Part shown: positions 34,194 through 42,639 of the stretch, piece by piece
Position numbering within the stretch: position 1 is the first letter of the stretch
Layout of the letters: every line of letters starts with the position of its first letter
Origin: Marinicrinis sediminis
GTDB taxonomy: Bacteria; Bacillota; Bacilli; Paenibacillales; KCTC-33676
Direction of reading: 5' to 3'
DNA: 64,000 nucleotides
Assembly: GCF_042685085.1 (NCBI RefSeq)
Contig: NZ_JBHUMM010000001.1
Span: 276,081-340,080, forward strand
The notes under the pieces: model-generated
What the model was told of the DNA's origin: nothing
Seen by the model: only the letters and a program-made list of their open reading frames with translations
The model's database searches: none
Translations under genes and position numbers: made by a program

Positions 34194-35003
34194 ATGACCA
34201 AAAAGAAAACGTACCGAATGGGACAATTGAGTGAATGGATCGGCATTAGCAAGGACACGATCAGACACTGGGAGAAGAAAGGCTTGCTAAAAGCGGAACG
34301 GAGTGCCAATCAATACCATGTCTTCTCAGACGAAGATTATTACGAGCTCTATCGCATTAACCTGATGCGAAGCCTCGGATTCAGTCTGGACGAAATCAGG
34401 GAATGGCTTCATACGCACGATGCAAAGAGCAGAAAAGCCTCGTTCCAGTCCCGCATTCAACTCCTCGAAGCGGAGATTCAAACGAAAACACATCAAAGAA
34501 ACAAGCTCTTAAAGGCATGTGAAATGGAGAAAATCACCCCTTTTCAATATAAAATGGTACAAAAGACGTTCAAACTGAAAGCTCTCGAAGCGAAACCGAG
34601 ATCCCAATACACGATTCTGGACACGGAACAGGAACAGCTTGTGTACCTGTCCTCTTTTGATGGTGAATCAGACGAATCAGCGGAAAATGAAAAGGAAACC
34701 ACCTATTTCGAAGTCGAGCAGGATGAAGATTTCATCTACCCTGTTCGAACGTTCATTCACTTCCATTGTCCAAAAGCTGCCTTCACTTTCACGAACATCG
34801 AAGAAAGGGACAGTGAGGTACTGGACGATGCCAAATGGCCATATACGGTTCAGACGTTTGCCAGTCAGCACCGTCTTACCCTCACAGGAGAGATGATTGA
34901 GGTCCATGATCTGAAACAGCTTTTATTTGATGACCACACTGATGTCGAACTGTTTGTGGCGGTACACGAAAATAAGCCATGTCCCGCTTCTCCCTCAACG
35001 TGA
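34194..35003 (+). CDS. MerR family regulator with effector-like C-terminal part
   Basis: A 269-residue protein: N-terminal MerR winged helix (YRMGQLSEWIGISKDTIRHWEKKGLL), dimerisation helix (about 80-120) and a 150-residue acidic C-terminal region that may be a ligand-binding domain, though I do not recognise a GyrI-like fold in it. The ATG at 34194 follows TGGAG by seven bases. It is divergent from the methyltransferase gene. The final codons overlap a stem-loop. Confidence 0.82.
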   Translation: MTKKKTYRMGQLSEWIGISKDTIRHWEKKGLLKAERSANQYHVFSDEDYYELYRINLMRSLGFSLDEIREWLHTHDAKSRKASFQSRIQLLEAEIQTKTHQRNKLLKACEMEKITPFQYKMVQKTFKLKALEAKPRSQYTILDTEQEQLVYLSSFDGESDESAENEKETTYFEVEQDEDFIYPVRTFIHFHCPKAAFTFTNIEERDSEVLDDAKWPYTVQTFASQHRLTLTGEMIEVHDLKQLLFDDHTDVELFVAVHENKPCPASPST

Positions 35004-35022
35004 GGAAAAAGCGAGACATGGC
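34976..35022 (+). terminator. Stem-loop overlapping the end of the MerR gene
   Basis: GCCATGTC-C-CGCTT and AAGCG-A-GACATGGC pair over 13 positions across the stop codon at 35001-35003. No T run follows, so it may be a weak terminator or an mRNA 3' stabiliser. Confidence 0.4.
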
Positions 35023-35031
35023 CTGAAAACT

Positions 35032-35057
35032 CGTTATTCAAATTTCGTTATTCAAAT
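35032..35057. repeat. Two-copy direct repeat
   Basis: CGTTATTCAAAT occurs at 35032-35043 and 35046-35057, period 14. The second copy covers the stop codon of the DUF3892 gene, so the duplication lies at its 3' end. Confidence 0.55.
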
Positions 35058-35284
35058 CCAGGAAGCTGATCGAGGTTATTGCTAGGGTCGCCGTCAGCAT
35101 CACCGCGGATATATCTCTCTCCGTCCTTGCCTTTGAAGACATTCACCCCTGCGATCATACCGGACTGGACTTCCTGCAGAGCCTCTTCATAATTCAACAT
35201 GCGTCCTGTCGAGGTCTTGAAGGCGGTCAGGTCGCCATCGCTGTTTTTTTGCACGGCTATAAATTGCTCTCTTTGATCGTGCAT
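35048..35284 (-). CDS. DUF3892 family protein
   Basis: A 78-residue protein of the DUF3892 family: FIAVQKNSDGDLTAFKTSTGRMLNYEEAL, then GVNVFKGKDGERYIRGDADG. The ATG at 35284 has GGAGG nine bases upstream; the longer frame to 35482 runs into the GNAT gene and is rejected. Function unknown; such genes are common in Bacillales. Confidence 0.85.
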   Translation of the reverse strand: MHDQREQFIAVQKNSDGDLTAFKTSTGRMLNYEEALQEVQSGMIAGVNVFKGKDGERYIRGDADGDPSNNLDQLPGFE

Positions 35285-35369
35285 ATCGATTTGCCTCCAT
35301 TCTTCACGGGATACCGCATAGATTGCCCGTGAAGCAGGCAGCTTATTCAGCAGACACCGCTCAGAACCC

Positions 35370-35828
35370 TCAGAACCGTTTGACCATTTGAATATGTGGA
35401 ATGCCCGCATCCATAAATATATCTTCCGATACGGGTGCATAACCAGCCTTCTCATAAAAGGGACGGGCTCTGACCTGTCCATCCAGAATCATGCCATCGT
35501 ATCCATCCTGTTGTGCATATTGCTCCATTTTCTCCAGCATCTTGCGACCCAGGCCTGTGCCCCGGTATTCCTTAAGCACAGCAAATCGCTGCAACTTGGC
35601 CAGCTTCGGCTCATCGGGATAGGGCCGGTATCGGGCTGCCCCCACAGCCTGGCTGTCCAGCTTCATCAGCACATGCTGGCAGACGGTCACAGAGGCATCC
35701 CAATCGTCAATTTCCAGCTCGGCTGGTACCTGCTGTTCTTCGACAAATACCTTTTGGCGGATGCGCAAGCAGGCATCCAGTTCTTCCTGTGTTTGTACCC
35801 TGATGACTTGTTCCATGGATGAATTCAC
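35370..35828 (-). CDS. GNAT family N-acetyltransferase
   Basis: A 152-residue GNAT enzyme of the ElaA/YjcF type. The acetyl-CoA loop is LKEYRGTGLGRKMLEKM (R-x-x-G-x-G) and the C-terminal RARPFYEKAGYAPVSEDIFMDAGIPHIQM is typical. The start is either GTG 35828 or the in-frame ATG 35816; no strong ribosome site decides. Substrate unknown. Confidence 0.88.
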   Translation of the reverse strand: MNSSMEQVIRVQTQEELDACLRIRQKVFVEEQQVPAELEIDDWDASVTVCQHVLMKLDSQAVGAARYRPYPDEPKLAKLQRFAVLKEYRGTGLGRKMLEKMEQYAQQDGYDGMILDGQVRARPFYEKAGYAPVSEDIFMDAGIPHIQMVKRF

Positions 35829-35848
35829 TCACTCTCACTCGTTGTCGC

Positions 35849-36325
35849 CTATTTGCATCTTGCCACCAACCGATGTGAAGCATAACACAGTCCGCCTACG
35901 AGCGTGCCGTATAGGGCACCAACGGCTACCTCCTGTGGCATATGCCCCAGCATCTCCTTCAATTGCTGCTCACGCTGATCATGATACTCCCGATAATGAT
36001 CGATAGCCAGCTTTTCCACCATTTTCTCCAATTGATTGACTTCCATGGCGATCTCGCCCGCATGTCTGCGAATGCCCATGGCATCATACATGACAATCAG
36101 GCCGAAGACAGTGGCCAGCGCGAAATCTACACTCTGAATTCCTTTTTTCAATCCCACATACGTAGCCAGAGCCGTAACCCCTGCGGAATGAGAGCTCGGC
36201 ATGCCCCCTGATGATATCGCCGCAGCAGGATTCCAATGCCCGGTCTGCCACTTCTCAAACGGTATTTTCAATAATTGTGCACTGCCAATCGCCGTCATGG
36301 CTGCACGCAAAGCTCCACTCAGCAT
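35849..36325 (-). CDS. Divergent PAP2 family membrane protein (DUF212, YuiD-like)
   Basis: A 158-residue membrane protein of the DUF212 group, related to acid phosphatase/vanadium haloperoxidases. The motif GGMPSSHSAGVTALATYVG and the later YDAMGIRRHAGEIA are typical and probably form a phosphate-binding site. In B. subtilis the relative is YuiD. It is probably co-transcribed with or near the GNAT gene. Function not established. Confidence 0.86.
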   Translation of the reverse strand: MLSGALRAAMTAIGSAQLLKIPFEKWQTGHWNPAAAISSGGMPSSHSAGVTALATYVGLKKGIQSVDFALATVFGLIVMYDAMGIRRHAGEIAMEVNQLEKMVEKLAIDHYREYHDQREQQLKEMLGHMPQEVAVGALYGTLVGGLCYASHRLVARCK

Positions 36326-36368
36326 CGTTGCATCACCTCAGTAGTAGCTTCTAATGAAATCCCGTTCC

Positions 36369-37496
36369 TTATTCCTCATTCCGCAGACGTGTCATCTGCT
36401 GCCAAACCGTCCCAGCCGCTTTCTCTCCGCCTTCCATTCGCTCGATCGCCATCCGAACCTGCAAGCTGACCTCGAATTCGGGATCATCCTCAGCCTCGCG
36501 CAATGCAGGGAGCGCATGGTCTTCCCCTACTTCATACAGGAAGCGGGCCGCACGCCAGCGCACCAGCTTGTTCTTGTCCTTCAACGCTTCGCACATGGCG
36601 GCAGTTGCGGCAGGATCACCCAGATCAGAGAGGGTATCGCCTGCTGTCCGGCGAACGGATGCGGAGGCATCGCGAAGAGCGTCAATCAGCAGCTCCAGCA
36701 GGCCTTCGTACTCCTTGATTTCTCCCAGATACACGACCGCCAGTCTCCGTATGGACACATTGTCATCGTGCAGCGCCTTCTTGATGACCGGCATCATCTC
36801 AGGCACAGGCTCCATCTGTTCGAAGGCCGCATAACGCCGTCTCCAATCCGGATCGTCCATAATCGGTAGGAGCTCTTCCACACTCCAGTCCTGCAGGACA
36901 ATCTCGATCTCTTCCCCTGGCTGAACCTTCTTCGCCTGTTCTTCCAGCGCATGCAGTCGGGCCTCATCATACGATGCTTCAATCTCTGCCTGAACGTCCG
37001 CTGCAATCTCTGCCGGCTCGCCGTAGCGCACACCCCAGTCTTCCAGCTTGCGTTCCTTGATCAGGTTTGGTGAAGACATGCCCGCACGCATGGAAGCTTC
37101 TACGAAACGCGGTGAGAGCGTTTCTCTTACTTCTGACAGTTCTGTCTTGACTCGAATTTGCATCGGAATTTTACGAAAAACCTGCACATAGACCTTTACT
37201 TCACCGAAGTGATCATCTGCCGAGGCCGAGTGGCTATCCGTATCGTGCTCACCAAATACAGCACGAATCTGATTCAGGATCGCTTTCCAGTCCCGGTTTG
37301 GCTTGCGATCCACCGCAATAAAATCAGCGGTTTGAAACACGCTCTTCACATCGGGAATGGCTAAAATACGCTGCATGTATGCCGGAGCCTTGTCCGCATA
37401 TTCCGGCGTATACGTACGTGCCCGATCCACGGTTGTATCCATATTTAATTTCATTGTATTTGGACTTGGTGTCGGTTCAATTGAGACGATTTTCAA
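36369..37496 (-). CDS. YpgR-like protein: Nfu N-terminal domain plus HEAT repeats (virulence factor C family)
   Basis: A 375-residue protein. Residues 1-90 form an Nfu/NifU N-terminal domain (SIEPTPSPNTMKLNMD), the middle (about 100-190) carries the conserved-virulence-factor C segment, and 200-370 contain five or so HEAT/PBS-like repeats of the form DxxxxVRxxAAxxLxxxGD. B. subtilis YpgR and staphylococcal CvfC share this architecture. The C-terminal Cys of Nfu scaffolds is not present, so an iron-sulfur role is unproven. Confidence 0.85.
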   Translation of the reverse strand: MKIVSIEPTPSPNTMKLNMDTTVDRARTYTPEYADKAPAYMQRILAIPDVKSVFQTADFIAVDRKPNRDWKAILNQIRAVFGEHDTDSHSASADDHFGEVKVYVQVFRKIPMQIRVKTELSEVRETLSPRFVEASMRAGMSSPNLIKERKLEDWGVRYGEPAEIAADVQAEIEASYDEARLHALEEQAKKVQPGEEIEIVLQDWSVEELLPIMDDPDWRRRYAAFEQMEPVPEMMPVIKKALHDDNVSIRRLAVVYLGEIKEYEGLLELLIDALRDASASVRRTAGDTLSDLGDPAATAAMCEALKDKNKLVRWRAARFLYEVGEDHALPALREAEDDPEFEVSLQVRMAIERMEGGEKAAGTVWQQMTRLRNEE

Positions 37497-37600
37497 CGTG
37501 ATTCCTCCCCGCTAACTAAGGTTTCATCTGAAAGTATAACACAGATGCATAACCCGCAAGCAAATCGAAGAATCTAAGCAGAAGGAAGAAGGAGGGGAAG

Positions 37601-37774
37601 ATGATGAACCAGGATGCCTATCCATTCGCCAGGCTGAATCAGCGCCCGGAAATCGTAGAACAGATCAAGCAGCTCGAACAGCAGCTTCATCAGGAACTGG
37701 GAGAGGAAATTACCTTGATTGCTTTTACCAAGAAAACGGATGAGCCGGATTATGAGATCCCTTCTCCCAGCTAG
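37601..37774 (+). CDS. Small hypothetical protein, 57 residues
   Basis: A short open frame with a very strong ribosome site (GAAGGAGGGG seven bases or fewer before tandem ATG codons at 37601 and 37604). It begins MMNQDAYPFARLNQRPEIVEQ, is helical and Gln/Glu-rich in the middle, and ends in EITLIAFTKKTDEPDYEIPSP. It lies 104 bases upstream of the YpgR gene start on the opposite strand. The strand pattern (helix, then short beta, acidic tail) is protein-like; function unknown. Confidence 0.7.
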   Translation: MMNQDAYPFARLNQRPEIVEQIKQLEQQLHQELGEEITLIAFTKKTDEPDYEIPSPS

Positions 37775-37931
37775 ATCAGGATCAAAAGGTCATCATCCCC
37801 GTTCTCCGGTCTGATGGCTGATCGTCTTTTTGGTTTTCCCATTTCAATATGATACACTGAACAGGATGACATAAACAGGCACACACAGCGAAACAAGGGT
37901 GTGCGCTTTATCGCGTGGGAGGGATTGCTAT

Positions 37932-38270
37932 ATGGCAAATTGGAGAGAAATTACAACGGTTGATCAATGGAAAGATGTGCTGGATAGCTCCGCACAAAAG
38001 CCTGTCCTGCTGTTCAAGCACAGCACGACCTGTCCGGTTAGTGCCAACGGTCTTCGTGAATATGAGGACTATCTGTCCAAAGACAATGAAGGGGTCGATT
38101 ATGTACTTGTCAAAGTCATTGAATCTCGCCCTGTTTCCAATCAGATTGCCGAGGATATGAAGGTGAAGCATGAATCTCCGCAAGTCATGCTCATCAAGAA
38201 CAAATTCCCGGAATGGAATGCCTCGCACTGGTCGATTACGAATGAGCATATTTCTGCCGTGTTGGATTAA
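37932..38270 (+). CDS. brxC: Monothiol bacilliredoxin BrxC (YtxJ, DUF2847)
   Basis: A 112-residue thioredoxin-like protein of the bacillithiol system that removes bacillithiol from oxidised proteins. The active site HSTTCPVSANG has one Cys at residue 34, and VIESRPVSNQIAEDMKVKHESPQVMLI is the conserved thioredoxin-like second half with cis-Pro. The ATG at 37932 has GGGAGGG upstream. It implies that the host makes bacillithiol, as Bacillota with these genes usually do. A terminator follows. Confidence 0.92.
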   Translation: MANWREITTVDQWKDVLDSSAQKPVLLFKHSTTCPVSANGLREYEDYLSKDNEGVDYVLVKVIESRPVSNQIAEDMKVKHESPQVMLIKNKFPEWNASHWSITNEHISAVLD

Positions 38271-38298
38271 TCGATAACACCTATGATATACGTGACCC

Positions 38299-38354
38299 AA
38301 AAAAGCTGTGCCCGGTTGCTGAGTAGACAGCATGCAACCGATGCACAGCTTTTT
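38299..38354. terminator. Bidirectional terminator after brxC
   Basis: AAAAAGCTGTGC and GCACAGCTTTTT arms with inner pairing (GGTTGC and GCAACC). It serves brxC and the convergent 38363-38749 gene. Confidence 0.78.
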
Positions 38355-38362
38355 GAATGGAC

Positions 38363-38749
38363 TCAAATGAAGAAGAAAGGAGCAACAAACAGCGCGGCAA
38401 TCAGACCGACCGACAAAGCAAACAGGCCAGCGCCATACCCCGGGTAATACGGGTAAGGACCATACGGATAATACCCTGCGATCTCTGCCTGTCCCTGTTT
38501 CTTCTTGCCCTTATTTTTCACTGCCGCTGATTTGCCGGCTGAGCCTGCCTTTTTTTTCTTCGAGCTGACCTTCCCGCCAGCCGCTTCCCCGTACGTCCCC
38601 ACACGATCATCAAAGCGGAGCATCAATTGATCGCCTTCAAAGCCCGCTACATTGCCATAAATATGTGTACCATCATGAAGAACGGCACACACTGGCTTGC
38701 CAATGTGTGGACGAATTTTCTCTTCACAAATCGGATAAATCGGTTCCAT
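38363..38749 (-). CDS. Hypothetical protein: Sm-like start, Lys-rich linker, Tyr/Pro/Gly patch and membrane anchor
   Basis: A 128-residue protein in four blocks: residues 1-50, with KPVCAVLHDGTHIYGNVAGFEGDQLML, could be a small beta-barrel (Sm-like); about 60-85 is rich in Lys and Ser; about 90-105 reads YYPYGPYPYYPGYGAG; the last 22 residues are hydrophobic (LFALSVGLIAALFVAPFFFI) and probably a tail anchor. The ATG at 38749 has GGAAGGG upstream. Such composition is seen in envelope or spore-coat proteins, but I do not recognise the family. Confidence 0.7.
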   Translation of the reverse strand: MEPIYPICEEKIRPHIGKPVCAVLHDGTHIYGNVAGFEGDQLMLRFDDRVGTYGEAAGGKVSSKKKKAGSAGKSAAVKNKGKKKQGQAEIAGYYPYGPYPYYPGYGAGLFALSVGLIAALFVAPFFFI

Positions 38750-38836
38750 ATCCAACCCTTCCTTCCTCGCATATTCGCCTTTGGACGTTTACCCTATACG
38801 TTATGCGAATGGCTGGAGTTTGGTATGGACGAATGT

Positions 38837-39451
38837 CTAGTTCGTGGCAGGATCGGCAGGATCAGGATCGCCCGATTTCCTGATGACAATCCGGTCGATG
38901 TGGATGGCCTCTGGCGATTCCAGAGGCAAAGAACGGGCAGCCTGCTCCTTCGTACGCTGGAGCTCTTCGTACAGCATAGAGGCAGACAGACTTCTGATCT
39001 CCTCTTCATTCAGCTCCACCAGATAGCTCAATTCTCCGTTGGTGAGGCTGTTCAATCGATAAGACCAGGCGCCTCGTATCCGTTCCAGGCGACGTTTCAT
39101 CTGCTCATTTTCCTGGATGAGTCGATCGTAGTAAACCCTGGGAACGCGAACCCACTCCTCCTCCGTATCGGCCTCTGCCGAACGGGAATCCATAACCTGC
39201 AGTTCCGCATCGTGCTTAGCCTGAAGATGGACATCGCGTTTCAACATGGTGTCCTTCTGGTTCGCCATCGCCCGTTGAAAGGACTGGCGTTGCTGCTCCT
39301 GTTCGGCTGCTTCCTTCTCTTCCCTCTGCTCTTCGGCAAACTGCTTCTCCACCCGCTGGACACGAGCAATGCGCTGGACCCGATTGGTATTAACGGGATT
39401 ACCATAATTCAATCCATAGGGTCGTTGAATATACTTTTCATCGATAATCAT
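38837..39451 (-). CDS. Hypothetical coiled-coil protein
   Basis: A 204-residue, strongly charged protein. Residues 25-80 (VQRVEKQFAEEQREEKEAAEQEQQ) form a long helix likely to coil, and residues 100-135 hold VPRVYYDRLIQENEQMKRRLERIR. There is no signal peptide or membrane segment. Not recognised. It lies between the tail-anchored protein and a HAD hydrolase, all on the minus strand, perhaps in one transcript. Confidence 0.68.
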   Translation of the reverse strand: MIIDEKYIQRPYGLNYGNPVNTNRVQRIARVQRVEKQFAEEQREEKEAAEQEQQRQSFQRAMANQKDTMLKRDVHLQAKHDAELQVMDSRSAEADTEEEWVRVPRVYYDRLIQENEQMKRRLERIRGAWSYRLNSLTNGELSYLVELNEEEIRSLSASMLYEELQRTKEQAARSLPLESPEAIHIDRIVIRKSGDPDPADPATN

Positions 39452-39500
39452 GAAATGCTCCTCCTCCCGGCTTGGTCAGACTTGCAAGCTATTGAAGCCA

Positions 39501-40247
39501 TTATTCGGACTGAGAGTTGTTTAGCCAATCGTGCAGGCGATCCGGAATTTCCCGAATGGCCTCTATAGAAAAATAGGCCCCGTTTGGCTCATGCTCAATT
39601 TCGATGACATTGAACTGCCATTCAGAGGAGCGGGCAAGATGAACAGCATGCATGCCTGCTTCCAGTGCCGGCGCGATGTCCGTTCGAAGCGAGTTGCCGA
39701 TCATCCAGCAATCCGACGGCTCCAGGTCGTGGCGATCGAGTATCGATTGGAGGGCTTCGATATTTTTATGCTGAACGATGAAAATACGATCCTCAAAAAA
39801 TCGTTCCAGCTCCTGCTGCTTAATTTTGACATACTGCACTTCAGGCACTCCGCCTGTATATAAATACAGACGATGACCTGCCTCCTCCAGTTCGGTCAGT
39901 ACATCCTCCATATGAGGATACGCCTCGAACTGCTGGTCATACACACGGAAGCCAAGCTCCATCAGGGCATGCTCTTCTTCTGTTTGGACTGCTCGACCTG
40001 TTACGCCTGCAAAGTAATGATAGGTCTCCACCAGCGATTCAGGAAAACGCTCCTTCAGAAATCCGTGCTTCTTCACCCCGATCAGGTCCAGCTCCTCCTG
40101 TTTTTTCAGAATGTCCTCAGCCGGAATCTGATAAGCCTGAAACCAGTGCACCATCTTTGCGCCAAATAATTGTAGAACATCTATAAAATATCGATTGCAA
40201 TGAATCAAGGTATCATCCAGATCAAAAAAAAGATGCTGCGGCTTCAT
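39501..40247 (-). CDS. HAD family hydrolase
   Basis: A 248-residue HAD-superfamily phosphatase. Motif I FFDLDDTLIH has both catalytic Asp residues, motif II is LYLYTGG, and motifs III/IV are in IVQHKN and WMIGNSLRTDIAPALEAGM. The alpha-helical cap between motif I and II places it in subfamily I. Substrate unknown; it may act on small phosphometabolites. Confidence 0.87.
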   Translation of the reverse strand: MKPQHLFFDLDDTLIHCNRYFIDVLQLFGAKMVHWFQAYQIPAEDILKKQEELDLIGVKKHGFLKERFPESLVETYHYFAGVTGRAVQTEEEHALMELGFRVYDQQFEAYPHMEDVLTELEEAGHRLYLYTGGVPEVQYVKIKQQELERFFEDRIFIVQHKNIEALQSILDRHDLEPSDCWMIGNSLRTDIAPALEAGMHAVHLARSSEWQFNVIEIEHEPNGAYFSIEAIREIPDRLHDWLNNSQSE

Positions 40248-40330
40248 GTACGACGTCCTTTCGTATCTGTCTCATGTTGTCTTTCTTGCTGTCATCTCTA
40301 TCTATATACCCCATTATACCGGATTGAATA

Positions 40331-40363
40331 ACAAAACCCCATCCGATTGTGCAAGAATGGGGC
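40331..40363 (-). terminator. Terminator of the CwlD-like gene
   Basis: CCCCAT and ATGGGG arms with a long loop, then TTTTGTT on the minus strand. It is 10 bases past the amidase stop codon. Confidence 0.6.
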
Positions 40364-40372
40364 AATGCCTTG

Positions 40373-41086
40373 TTAATACATCAAATAAAAGATCTCGTCC
40401 ATGGCGTCACCGAGCGCGGCGGCCATCTGCTCCTGTCCGTGCGGCGTCATCAGCCAGCTTCGATCCTGCGGATTGGAGATGAACCCCATCTCGACAATCA
40501 TCGCCGGCACCAGATCTTGCCTGAGCAAGTAATACGGCTTGCCCATCCGGGCCACCTGTTGCATGTCATACAGACGATTCAGATGATGCTGGACAATCGT
40601 CGCGGCCTCATAGCTAATCCGATTGTGTTGATAGATCACCCAGGGACCCCGGTCGCGCGGATCTCGGGAAACATTCATATGAAGACTCAACAGAAGCTTG
40701 GGACGCACCGTCATCGCCAAATGCTTGCGCTGGGAAAGGTCACGCAAATGGCGCGAAGACACCCGGTGCCATTCGTTCTCCTCACTCAGCGCCACATCCC
40801 GATCTCGATTAAGGATCGTCCGGTATCCTCGCTCTTGCAGGGTACGATACAGCCTGCGGGCAATCGCCAGATTAAGATCCTTCTCCAGCACTCGACCATA
40901 GCTCGCTCCGCCATCGACACCACCATGACCTGCATCGATCATCACATCCACCTGGACAGGACACCGATCCGCTCCTGTGATCTCTGCATACGGCTCGCTC
41001 CAGGCCGCAGCTACCCCTTGCGTGCACACCAGCGCAACAAGCCCCACGATGATGGCCTGCCAGAGCCGATGAATCGGTGAGTGCAA
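40373..41086 (-). CDS. N-acetylmuramoyl-L-alanine amidase, CwlD-like (Amidase_3)
   Basis: A 237-residue exported zinc amidase. An N-terminal hydrophobic segment (about 8-27) is a signal or anchor. Zinc and catalytic residues are in VMIDAGHGGVDGGA, VLEKDLNLA, LLSLHMN and MIVEMGFISN. Length and layout match CwlD, which prepares spore cortex muramic delta-lactam for germination in Bacillus. The same fold is found in other cell-wall amidases, so the spore role is inferred. No pdaA neighbour is seen. Confidence 0.84.
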   Translation of the reverse strand: MHSPIHRLWQAIIVGLVALVCTQGVAAAWSEPYAEITGADRCPVQVDVMIDAGHGGVDGGASYGRVLEKDLNLAIARRLYRTLQERGYRTILNRDRDVALSEENEWHRVSSRHLRDLSQRKHLAMTVRPKLLLSLHMNVSRDPRDRGPWVIYQHNRISYEAATIVQHHLNRLYDMQQVARMGKPYYLLRQDLVPAMIVEMGFISNPQDRSWLMTPHGQEQMAAALGDAMDEIFYLMY

Positions 41087-41213
41087 TGTATGTCCCCCTT
41101 TCGCACCTCTAGTCAGCCATGCTTACCACTAGATTGTACGATCACACCTGAAACCATACACAACCTCAATCACGCGCGACGGAACGTCCTAACTCAATCA
41201 GACGAGGCAAGAC

Positions 41214-42092
41214 TCATGACTCTGTCTGCACGAATCCATCCTCTTCTTCACTTGCCTGCTTATCCAGCTGTACCGTTGCACGCGCACGCAGCGCTTCGAG
41301 CTTCTGCTCAATCATGCTCTTCTGAATCGAACTGATCAGCGATACCTCATATTCCAGCGCACGTTCCAATTGCAGGATGGCTTCTTCCGTCTCGTCCAGC
41401 TGTTCCAGCGTACAAGCGTAATAGTAATACGGCTCTGCAATCGTCGGTTTCATCGGTATCAGCTTCCGATATATCTCTTGGGCTTTCTCCATATCTCCCA
41501 TCAAATAATACGTCTGACCCAGGTTGTCAAGAATCGTCTTACTCTCCCCGTTAAACGTGTAGGCTTCCAGATTATACTCCAGCGCTTCCTCCAGGTAACC
41601 GCGCAAAACGAGGAAATAGCCCAGATTGCCGTAAATAATCGTATTTTTCATTTCCTTGTTCAATTCTCTCAGCTGTAGAATCGCTCTTCCCTGCTCACCT
41701 TTCAGCCACAGCACAAGCGAGAGATTGATCTTGCTGTTCATCTGATCCTGGCGGCTCTCAGATTTCTCCAGTGCCTGCAGCACCCATTCTTCTGCGGCTT
41801 CCACTTGTCCCTGTGTCAGCAGCAAGTAGCCATAGCCATTCAAAATTTTGGCATCTGCCTTTCCCGTACGAGCGGCTTTGTCCAGCAGTTCCTGCGCTGC
41901 CTTGACATTGCCGTTGGCATAAGCGACATTTCCGCGAAGCGCATACCAGCGTACACGCAGCCGGATGATCGCGATGCCGACATAAACGGCCAGCGCACCG
42001 ATCCCTGCGAGCACATGAAACTGGAAAATGGCAATAATCAGAATGGCGGGAATGACGATTTTTAAAAAGATCGAGAAAAATTGCTTCATCAC
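41214..42092 (-). CDS. Membrane-anchored tetratricopeptide repeat protein
   Basis: A 292-residue protein with two N-terminal hydrophobic segments (about 5-45), then about six TPR units (for example LNGYGYLLLTQGQVEAAEEWVLQAL and LGQTYYLMGDMEKAQEIYRKL) and a charged tail. AGGAGG lies before GTG 42092 and ATG 42089; either may be used. TPRs mediate protein contacts, and its partner is unknown. It is transcribed on its own. Confidence 0.85.
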   Translation of the reverse strand: MMKQFFSIFLKIVIPAILIIAIFQFHVLAGIGALAVYVGIAIIRLRVRWYALRGNVAYANGNVKAAQELLDKAARTGKADAKILNGYGYLLLTQGQVEAAEEWVLQALEKSESRQDQMNSKINLSLVLWLKGEQGRAILQLRELNKEMKNTIIYGNLGYFLVLRGYLEEALEYNLEAYTFNGESKTILDNLGQTYYLMGDMEKAQEIYRKLIPMKPTIAEPYYYYACTLEQLDETEEAILQLERALEYEVSLISSIQKSMIEQKLEALRARATVQLDKQASEEEDGFVQTES

Positions 42093-42160
42093 TTTGTACC
42101 TCCTACAAGTTCACCCTGTGCTTCTGTTTTTTCATTATAAAGGGGTTTTGGCACAAAAGA

Positions 42161-42188
42161 AAGAAAGCTTGCCGCAGCAAGCTTTCTT
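42161..42188 (-). terminator. Terminator of the 64-residue protein gene
   Basis: GAAAGCTTGC and GCAAGCTTTC form a ten-base stem with a four-base loop, followed on the minus strand by TTTCTTTTG. Confidence 0.7.
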
Positions 42189-42294
42189 CTGTCCTACATA
42201 TTTACACATCTGACTTTCCACGTATCTAAATATCTCATATCCTGCATAACTTCATATCTACATATCGAACCCGTTCCGTACTCAAGCCTGGACC

Positions 42295-42489
42295 TTAGCG
42301 AACCCGGAACTCATACGAAGCCTTCTGGTAATAACGTTCATTGATTTTCACATATTCCGCGTCCAACGACTGGATCACACCGCCATAGTCTACGGTCATG
42401 CCATATTGCAAGACCGCTACCCGTGATTTAAACAATACAGCATTTTCAAAATCTGCGTCTGTCTGGAGTCGTTCATTCGTTTTGATCAT
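42295..42489 (-). CDS. Small hypothetical protein, 64 residues
   Basis: A 64-residue basic/neutral protein with GGAGGG seven bases or so before the ATG. The sequence (VLFKSRVAVLQYGMTVDYGGVIQSLDAEYVKINERYYQKASYEFRVR) reads like a small beta-rich domain. There is no signal peptide. It has its own terminator, which supports it as a real gene. Not recognised. Confidence 0.72.
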   Translation of the reverse strand: MIKTNERLQTDADFENAVLFKSRVAVLQYGMTVDYGGVIQSLDAEYVKINERYYQKASYEFRVR

Positions 42490-42639
42490 CTGGTTTCCCT
42501 CCGAAGCTCCCGTTATCCGATCTGTTGTCTATGGATCAGAGCTATGATTCATCTCTTATTCATAGTCTATCACGGGCATTGATCGCAATCTAATATCAAT
42601 ATCGGATGAAACCATTCGCTAGATGAGATGAGAAGGCTT

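Noticed and set aside
35285..35482. Longer start for the DUF3892 gene
   Set aside because: The extension overlaps the GNAT coding region in another frame, whereas ATG 35284 has a good ribosome site and gives the family's normal length.
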